Positions 6,837-10,906 of a stretch of 10,906 bases of DNA are shown in pieces (positions within the stretch are counted from its first letter, which is position 1; each line of letters opens with the position of its first letter). The notes under the pieces are model-generated. The model was not told the origin of the DNA. It was given only the letters and a program-made list of their open reading frames with translations, and did not search any database. Where the stretch lies: assembly GCA_910579155.1 (NCBI GenBank), contig CAJTTS010000099.1, positions 1 through 10,906 on the forward strand, in the 5' to 3' direction. Source of the DNA: an uncultured Oscillospiraceae bacterium (lineage in GTDB: Bacteria; Bacillota_A; Clostridia; Oscillospirales; Oscillospiraceae). The translations under genes were made by a program, and so were the position numbers.

Positions 6837-8423
6837 TCACACCCGCTTATTCAGCAGGTGCTCCGCGATACTCTCCCGGGTCAGCTGGCTGGTGCGAAGG
6901 ATCTCCGAACAGAAGGGCTCCAGGCTGAACGAGAAGCCCGCCGCGTTTTGATCCAGCAGGACACCTGTGATCTGAAACTTGCGCTGGGCCTGCTTTTCCT
7001 TCAAGCCATCCAGAAAATCTTTGCGCAGAGAGCACACTCCGTCAGTGATAAACACCATATCGGCATCCTCAAAGCCCTCCTGCTCCATAAGCCGCAGGGC
7101 CTCTTGAAGCGGCGTGGCATAGTCAGTGTTTCCGTCCAGAAAGGTCTCCGCCGCTTTCAGCACATCCTCCCGGTCAAACTGCCCCGGAAGAAAGAGGTCT
7201 GTCTGAAACTTCCCCGCGCTGGAAAAATGGATCATGGCAAAGCGCCGCTTTCCCTGGATGGCGATGTCCAGCAGGGCCAGCGCCACCGCTTTGCACCAGG
7301 GGACCGCCTCCTCGGCGGAACCGGACTCATCCAGCATACAGATGATATCCCCGGTGACTTTGGAAATGGGCTCGCGGCGTTGGTACTGTTTGAGCGCCTT
7401 CCGCTGGAGCCTGCGCAAAAAGAGCGGCAGGGTCTCCGGCGCGGCCAGCATGGCGAACTCCGAGCCCAAAGCCCGGTTGATGTCGCCACCCAACTCCACG
7501 GTGTATTTTTCACCCCGGCCATAGGCATAACCGCTTTTGCGTTTGCCGTCAATCAGCTCCTTCAGGCGGCCCAGATGCCGGGCCACCTCCATGAGTGTCT
7601 TGCTCCGGCACACCCGCTCCACCAGCGCCCGGTTGGACTCCAGCTTTTTCGGGTCGCTGCTGTCCGGGCCGTCACCCCAGGCCATGATGGCGGACGCGGC
7701 GCTCTCCGCCTTCTCCGCCGCCGATTTTGCGGCCTGGGCGACGAAGGCGGCGATGCCGTCCTTGTTTTTGAGCGCGCTGTCCTGCACCATGCGCCCCACG
7801 GCGTTGGCCTGGTTGACCTGACTCTGGGCCTTGTCGGCGGCCTTCAGCGCCTGCTTTTCCAGCTCCGGATCAGGCCCGGACTGCTCGATCTTCTTCAACA
7901 GGCAGGCCAGCTCTTCCAGGCTGTCATCCCGCTTCTGCTCCAGGCACTCCAGGGTGTTCAGCGCCTTTTTATTTCCGGCGGCCTGCTCCATCAGAGCGTC
8001 CAGATTTTCGGCCACCTGCGAGACAAACTCCCCGGCGGCCTCATAGGCCGGGAGCTGCCGCCCCTCACAGGCGGTTTTGATGGCGGGATAATCGTCTCCC
8101 CGCATCAGCTCCTCCAAAATCGGGGCGTTAAAGCGTTTTGCCAGCTCAGACAGGGCCTCATCGTCATTTTTCCTGACATTTAAGGAATAGAAGCTCTGGT
8201 AGATATCCCGGCTGAGGGCCGGAAAGGTGGACAGCTTTCCCGCGCTGGATTGCTCCAAGGCGTCCAGTCCGTCATCTCCCCGGCGCAGGTCCTGATAAAC
8301 CATGTCCTCCAGCCGGGTAGACTTCAATACACGGTGCTGTCCGGCATTGGACCGGACTGTTTTTGCCGCTGCCGCCAGCGGCGATCCCAGCACATCGGCC
8401 AGGCTGTGAAAATAAGTACGCAT
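6837..8423 (-). CDS. VWA (MIDAS) domain protein, orphan ViaA/CobT-like
   Basis: A 528-residue cytoplasmic protein with a C-terminal von Willebrand factor A domain (about residues 355-525). The metal-ion-dependent adhesion site is complete: Asp365-x-Ser367-x-Ser369 (CMLDESGS), Thr437 in DYATPL and Asp461 in FITDG. The N-terminal ~350 residues are helical, with a charged alanine-rich segment around 165-250 that probably forms coiled coils. The architecture resembles ViaA and CobT-type proteins, which act with a MoxR/RavA or CobS-type AAA ATPase to remodel or load metal into targets; such pairs also occur in large phages and integrative elements. No such ATPase is in this window. ATG 8423 starts 4 bases after the stop of the 62-residue gene, so the two are translationally linked; the ribosome site (GGGGTAA) is weak. 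The target is unknown. Confidence 0.85.
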   Translation of the reverse strand: MRTYFHSLADVLGSPLAAAAKTVRSNAGQHRVLKSTRLEDMVYQDLRRGDDGLDALEQSSAGKLSTFPALSRDIYQSFYSLNVRKNDDEALSELAKRFNAPILEELMRGDDYPAIKTACEGRQLPAYEAAGEFVSQVAENLDALMEQAAGNKKALNTLECLEQKRDDSLEELACLLKKIEQSGPDPELEKQALKAADKAQSQVNQANAVGRMVQDSALKNKDGIAAFVAQAAKSAAEKAESAASAIMAWGDGPDSSDPKKLESNRALVERVCRSKTLMEVARHLGRLKELIDGKRKSGYAYGRGEKYTVELGGDINRALGSEFAMLAAPETLPLFLRRLQRKALKQYQRREPISKVTGDIICMLDESGSAEEAVPWCKAVALALLDIAIQGKRRFAMIHFSSAGKFQTDLFLPGQFDREDVLKAAETFLDGNTDYATPLQEALRLMEQEGFEDADMVFITDGVCSLRKDFLDGLKEKQAQRKFQITGVLLDQNAAGFSFSLEPFCSEILRTSQLTRESIAEHLLNKRV

Positions 8424-8427
8424 GGCG

Positions 8428-8616
8428 TTACCCCATGACCCGGGTGAGCTCGCCCTGGAATCGCTGGGCGGCGGCCCGGATCTTCTTCAGTTCCCGTTCC
8501 TCCGACCTGGAGAGAACGCCGTCGTCCTCCCTTGCCGCCAGCTCACACGCCTGGGTAAAGGCGGCGATCATCGCCATCATGTTTTTACACTGGGCCTGCA
8601 TATATCGGTTTTCCAT
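8428..8616 (-). CDS. Small protein of unknown function (62 aa)
   Basis: A 62-residue protein beginning MENRYMQAQC and ending RFQGELTRVMG. It is almost entirely helical by composition, with a methionine-rich first half and a charged second half (RSEERELKKIRAAAQRF) that could form a helical hairpin. No known family. The start is fixed by a strong ribosome site (GGAGGT, at 8622-8627 on the minus strand) 5 bases upstream; the longer frame upstream of it is not supported. Its stop is 4 bases before the VWA gene's ATG, so it is most likely a partner, adaptor or coupled leader for that protein. Confidence 0.7.
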   Translation of the reverse strand: MENRYMQAQCKNMMAMIAAFTQACELAAREDDGVLSRSEERELKKIRAAAQRFQGELTRVMG

Positions 8617-8645
8617 ACCGCACCTCCGTAATTTGTTAATTGGGG

Positions 8646-8676
8646 GCTGGGGAGATGGAAGCACCATCTCCCCAGC
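8646..8676. other. Perfect hairpin between ssb and the 62-aa gene
   Basis: GCTGGGGAGATGG (8646-8658) pairs perfectly with CCATCTCCCCAGC (8664-8676), 13 bp with a 5-base loop. On the minus strand it follows the ssb stop (8693) by 16 bases, but no T-run follows, so it is a poor intrinsic terminator. It may protect the 3' end of the ssb message, mark an RNA-processing site, or lower expression of the genes beyond. Confidence 0.65.
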
Positions 8677-8692
8677 GCGGGTTGACTTGAAA

Positions 8693-9127
8693 TCATTGGA
8701 AATCCGGGGCGTAGTCGCCGGGCACCGAACCGGGCAAAGGGCCGTTATAGCCGCCGCCCGGCTGGGGACCCTGATCAGGATAGCTGTCCTGACCGCCGCC
8801 GTTGTCCTCCCGTTTGCTGTCGCCAAAGTAGACGTTCTCCGCCACCAGCTCCGTGGTGACGCGATTGCTGCCGTTTTTGTCCGTCCACGGACGGGTCTGC
8901 ATCCGGCCCTCGACCACGATCATGCGGCCCTTGGAAAAATAGTTGCAGATAAACTCCGCCGTCTTGCGCCAGGCAACCACGTCGAAGAAATCCGTTTCCT
9001 TTTCCCTGTCCTTCCCGTAGTCCCGATCCACGGCGATGCGGATGGAGCAGACAGGAATATCGCTCTGGGTCCGCTTCAACTCGGGGTCAGCGCACAGCCG
9101 GCCCATCATGACAGTGTGATTCAACAT
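8693..9127 (-). CDS. ssb: Single-stranded DNA-binding protein
   Basis: A 144-residue SSB of the bacterial OB-fold family. Residues 1-105 hold the fold: MLNHTVMMGRLCADPELKRT at the start, then VCSIRIAVDRDY, DFFDVVAWRKTAEFICNYFSKG, MIVVEGRMQTRPW, and TTELVAENVYFGDSK. The tail (about 106-144) is glycine/proline-rich. The C-terminal tip is GDYAPDFQ rather than the canonical DDDIPF, so the protein-binding tip is only partly conserved; element-encoded SSBs often differ here. It would coat single strands during element replication or transfer. ATG 9127 is chosen because GGAGGA lies 7 bases upstream (9135-9140); an ATG further upstream lacks a site. It starts 32 bases after the zinc-ribbon gene. Confidence 0.92.
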   Translation of the reverse strand: MLNHTVMMGRLCADPELKRTQSDIPVCSIRIAVDRDYGKDREKETDFFDVVAWRKTAEFICNYFSKGRMIVVEGRMQTRPWTDKNGSNRVTTELVAENVYFGDSKREDNGGGQDSYPDQGPQPGGGYNGPLPGSVPGDYAPDFQ

Positions 9128-9159
9128 AAAATTGTCCTCCTTTTTATTTTGTGACGTCA

Positions 9160-9306
9160 TTATTCGGCGTCATTTTCATCATCATCGTCCCGTTTGGGAT
9201 TCCAATGGTATGGGCAGTCAGGATTTTCGCACCGTCCATTCCACAGGATCGCTCCGCATTCGGGACAGTGCTCCGCATGGTACGGCCCTCCGCCAATGTA
9301 GCTCAT
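9160..9306 (-). CDS. Zinc-ribbon mini-protein with acidic tail (48 aa)
   Basis: A 48-residue protein: MSYIGGG, then a four-cysteine zinc ribbon (CPEC at the start of the core, C-x4-C in CENPDCPYHW at its end), followed by a very acidic tail (RDDDDENDAE). ATG 9306 is fixed by GGAGGT (9313-9318) 6 bases upstream; a longer frame exists but lacks a ribosome site. Such small zinc ribbons are common in phages and integrative elements, often with unknown role. The acidic tail might mimic DNA or contact a partner. It lies between the 194-residue unknown gene and ssb. Confidence 0.72.
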   Translation of the reverse strand: MSYIGGGPYHAEHCPECGAILWNGRCENPDCPYHWNPKRDDDDENDAE

Positions 9307-9317
9307 CAACGCACCTC

Positions 9318-9902
9318 CTAGATGGAGGGTTTGACCCCGAGGACCTTCCTGCCCACATTGACGGCGATGGGGTTCCAAAACGGGTCAAGGAAATGCTTTT
9401 CCAGCCGGTCGATGTCCTGGCAGAGAATCCCCTGCCTGGTGGGCTTCCAGCACCACTCTGTGCCCTCCACCACCGGGACCTCCTTTTTCATGAGCCCCAG
9501 GGCGAAGGTAATGGTTTTTTTCGCCCGGTCCAGGCGGAAATAAATATCGTACCAGGGATTTCCTTTATCCACGACATGGGTATAGCGTTCCGCATCCGGC
9601 ACCGCCGGAAACCGCTGGGACTGGTTGATGCTGTCCTTCCAGACGTACAGCCTGGGGTTGAGCAGCAAATAGTCATCACGATCCGGCATGATGGGAAAAG
9701 CCTGAAACCTGGAGGCTTCAATTTCGGCCAGTACCCGCTTTTTCGTCATGCGCTCGCTTCGGTTCAGGCATAGGCCCCGTGTAAAGTCCTCATCGGGGTT
9801 GACCGCATGGCCTGTCCACAGGCTGGCATCGTCCGGGATGTTTCTCATAGCAGACAACAGCTTTGCGCACGTCACCGGCGCCGGCGGTTTCTTTTTCGGC
9901 AT
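9318..9902 (-). CDS. Hypothetical protein (194 aa)
   Basis: A 194-residue protein I do not recognise. It starts with a basic stretch (MPKKKPPAPVTCAKLL) and has mixed alpha/beta character with many aromatic residues. Noticeable segments are DDYLLLNPRLYVWKDS and YTHVVDKGNPWYDIYFRLDR; the conserved-looking aromatics and charges suggest a folded enzyme or nucleic-acid-binding domain, but no catalytic motif stands out. There is no signal peptide or membrane segment. AGAGGT lies about 5 bases before ATG 9902. It begins 15 bases after the sigma-like gene and ends 11 bases before the zinc-ribbon gene, so it belongs to the same transcription unit. Confidence 0.7.
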   Translation of the reverse strand: MPKKKPPAPVTCAKLLSAMRNIPDDASLWTGHAVNPDEDFTRGLCLNRSERMTKKRVLAEIEASRFQAFPIMPDRDDYLLLNPRLYVWKDSINQSQRFPAVPDAERYTHVVDKGNPWYDIYFRLDRAKKTITFALGLMKKEVPVVEGTEWCWKPTRQGILCQDIDRLEKHFLDPFWNPIAVNVGRKVLGVKPSI

Positions 9903-9917
9903 ATGTACCTCTCGCCG

Positions 9918-10346
9918 TCATGCGGCCAGAGCGGTATCTTCCGCCCGGAACATGAGGATGCGGTTCCTGGCGTCCTCCATTTCCGCCGCCTCTTCCGCGT
10001 GGCCGATGCCGCACATGGCGGCGATCTCCCTGTCGTGGTAGCCGTCGGCACGCAGGGCGGCAATGCGGCGCTGGGAGGGGGTGAGCCTGCGGGCCACCCG
10101 CTCGAAGTCGATCACGTTGTCCACCGCGCTGGAAACCGTATCCCGGTAGTCGTCGATGTGGCGTTCCTCATCGAGGGGGCACTCCTGGCGGTTTCGCTTG
10201 GCCCTCGTCCAATACTCCCGGGAGTGGTGTACGTCACAGCTCATGGCCCGGTAGGCGATGGTGCTGAACTTGTACTGCTCCCGCAGCTCAGGCCGGGCCA
10301 GGTACTTGCGCACCGCCCGGAGGTAGCTGGACTTCAGAGACCTCAT
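9918..10346 (-). CDS. Sigma-70-like element regulator, possibly 5'-truncated
   Basis: A 142-residue protein. The C-terminal half reads as sigma region 4 with a helix-turn-helix (RLTPSQRRIAALRADGYHDREI, then a recognition-helix region EEAAEMEDARNRIL), about residues 85-130. The N-terminal segment (YLRAVRKYLARPELREQYKFSTIAYRAMSCDVHHSREYW) is basic and helical and resembles the small sigma-like proteins of clostridial conjugative elements. The ATG at 10346 has no ribosome site: the bases before it are coding sequence of the CoA-ligase gene, in another frame. So the true N-terminus may have been lost where the block joins the chromosome, or the gene is translated from an unusual start. It heads the minus-strand gene set. 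Confidence 0.68.
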   Translation of the reverse strand: MRSLKSSYLRAVRKYLARPELREQYKFSTIAYRAMSCDVHHSREYWTRAKRNRQECPLDEERHIDDYRDTVSSAVDNVIDFERVARRLTPSQRRIAALRADGYHDREIAAMCGIGHAEEAAEMEDARNRILMFRAEDTALAA

Positions 10347-10809
10347 TGGCCAGGGAAAGCAGCGCGGATAGGTCGGGGCAGCTGACCGAAGCGCCGTCCT
10401 CCAGGCAGAAACGGCCTTGCAGAAAAGAAAAGTCAGCGGATTCTACGATTTTACAGGTAGAGATACCTCTGATATTTCCGCCAAAGAGCAGATAATCGCA
10501 ATCGGACTGACGGGTGATTCGGGACACTTCGGCACCGGAATCGCTTCCTCCCACCAGTACGGCGATGGCCCCGATCTTGGCTAAAGCAAAAATGGCGCAG
10601 ACCATTTGGAAGCTGTTTCCGGAATAGATCGCTACATGATCTCCTTTGTGCAGTCCCGCACGAAGGAACCCTTTCGCCAAAACGTCGCTTTCTCCATCCA
10701 GGCGAATATAGCTCCATACACATTCGTCATTTCGTAGGGCAGGAGCGTCAGGATGGGCCAGAGCGGAGCGGTGAAGTAACTGCCCCAGCGTCATTTCAAG
10801 AAATTCCAC
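10288..10809 (-). pseudogene. AMP-dependent acyl-CoA ligase, C-terminally truncated
   Basis: The first ~155 residues are the N-terminal part of an adenylate-forming (ANL family) acyl-CoA ligase: MTLGQLLHRSALAHPDAPAL, then GLHKGDHVAIYSGNSFQMV, then FALAKIGAIAVLV. The GTG start at 10809 is chosen for GGAGGG (10819-10824), 9 bases upstream; an ATG at 10794 is the alternative. Intact members have about 500-550 residues with the ATP-binding P-loop motif (TSGTTG) beyond residue 160, which is missing here. The frame runs on to 10288 as a nonfamily tail that overlaps the start of the sigma-like gene. It lies 40 bases after the acyl-CoA dehydrogenase stop, so the two were an operon for fatty-acid or carnitine-type acid activation and oxidation. 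Its substrate cannot be told. Confidence 0.85.
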
Positions 10810-10849
10810 AGGTTCGATCCCTCCATTTCAGCTCATTTGCCCGCCAGTT

Positions 10850-10906
10850 TTACTTGAGCATCTGGCCGGAGATGACGATCTGCTGGACCTGGGAGGAGCC
10901 CTCGTA
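10850..10906 (-). CDS. Acyl-CoA dehydrogenase, C-terminal end (partial)
   Basis: The last 18 codons of a minus-strand gene that continues beyond the right edge, ending YEGSSQVQQIVISGQMLK and TAA (10850-10852). The YEGxSxxQxxVI pattern near the C-terminus is characteristic of acyl-CoA dehydrogenases, in which this loop sits near the flavin and active site. It precedes the CoA-ligase gene in the same direction, matching the CaiA/CaiC-like arrangement, although the substrate is not decidable from this piece. Confidence 0.85.
   Translation of the reverse strand, partial: YEGSSQVQQIVISGQMLK

Larger units (their letters stand above)
6200..10345. mobile_element. Fragment of an integrative-element or phage-like block
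   Basis: The block carries an SSB, two sigma-region-4-like regulators, a zinc-ribbon mini-protein, a VWA protein and small unknown genes, a combination found in clostridial integrative conjugative elements and large phages rather than in housekeeping operons. Its right edge is supported by a chromosomal CoA-ligase gene being cut at about 10320-10345. The left edge is uncertain (somewhere in 5941-6216). No relaxase, integrase, coupling protein or structural gene is visible, and the C-terminal half of the interrupted ligase is not on the left side. So the block is a remnant or a rearranged piece, not a complete element with both ends in view. Confidence 0.55.

Noticed and set aside
6858..8183. 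Long plus-strand open frame opposite the VWA gene (441 codons)
   Set aside because: It has no domain or start signal; the minus strand carries complete MIDAS motifs.
8363..9154. Plus-strand open frame across ssb and the small gene (263 codons)
   Set aside because: It runs antisense to an SSB with clear OB-fold motifs and matches no protein family I know.

Overview
The window looks like chromosomal DNA from a low-oxygen gut Firmicute, most likely a clostridial lineage such as Oscillospiraceae or Lachnospiraceae. This is inferred from strong AGGAGG-type ribosome binding sites, moderately high GC, a glycosaminoglycan-type uronate operon of the streptococcal/clostridial kind, and a block of genes typical of clostridial integrative elements. 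No rRNA, tRNA or CRISPR array is visible.

Region 1 (1-5130): a plus-strand uronate-sugar operon. A candidate promoter (433-461) and a perfect 10-bp-arm palindrome (480-501) precede a GH88 unsaturated glucuronyl hydrolase, a YhcH/YjgK/YiaL-family protein, a KduD/DhuD-type short-chain dehydrogenase, an RpiB-family isomerase of the DhuI type, and an unrecognised 275-residue protein with a galactose-binding-like C-terminal half. Together the known members would release the 4,5-unsaturated uronate from lyase-generated disaccharides, isomerise the 4-deoxy-5-keto-uronate and reduce it to 2-keto-3-deoxygluconate. The isomerase gene carries a frameshift, and a decayed C-terminal piece of an alpha/beta hydrolase lies between the dehydrogenase and the isomerase. 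A terminator closes the region. The first 430 bases hold no convincing gene, only an apparently decayed minus-strand reading frame.

Region 2 (5176-5940): an OmpR/PhoB-type response regulator, frameshifted near 5366, with an atypical receiver domain and a very strong hairpin terminator. No histidine kinase is present.

Region 3 (about 6200-10345): a block that looks like part of a mobile element. A plus-strand sigma-region-4-like protein converges, across a bidirectional terminator, on a tightly packed minus-strand set: sigma-like protein, unknown 194-residue protein, zinc-ribbon mini-protein, single-stranded DNA-binding protein, 62-residue unknown and a large von Willebrand A (VWA) domain protein. 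No relaxase, integrase, recombinase or AAA ATPase is visible, so this is a fragment or a module of something larger.

Region 4 (10345-10906): the end of an acyl-CoA dehydrogenase gene, followed by the first ~155 codons of an AMP-dependent acyl-CoA ligase. The ligase gene is cut off exactly where the sigma-like gene begins, so the edge of the mobile block can be placed near 10320-10345.

The window contains at least four broken genes (hydrolase remnant, isomerase, response regulator, CoA ligase). The two frameshifts could be real decay or assembly error; the remnant and the truncated ligase cannot be explained by single-base errors.
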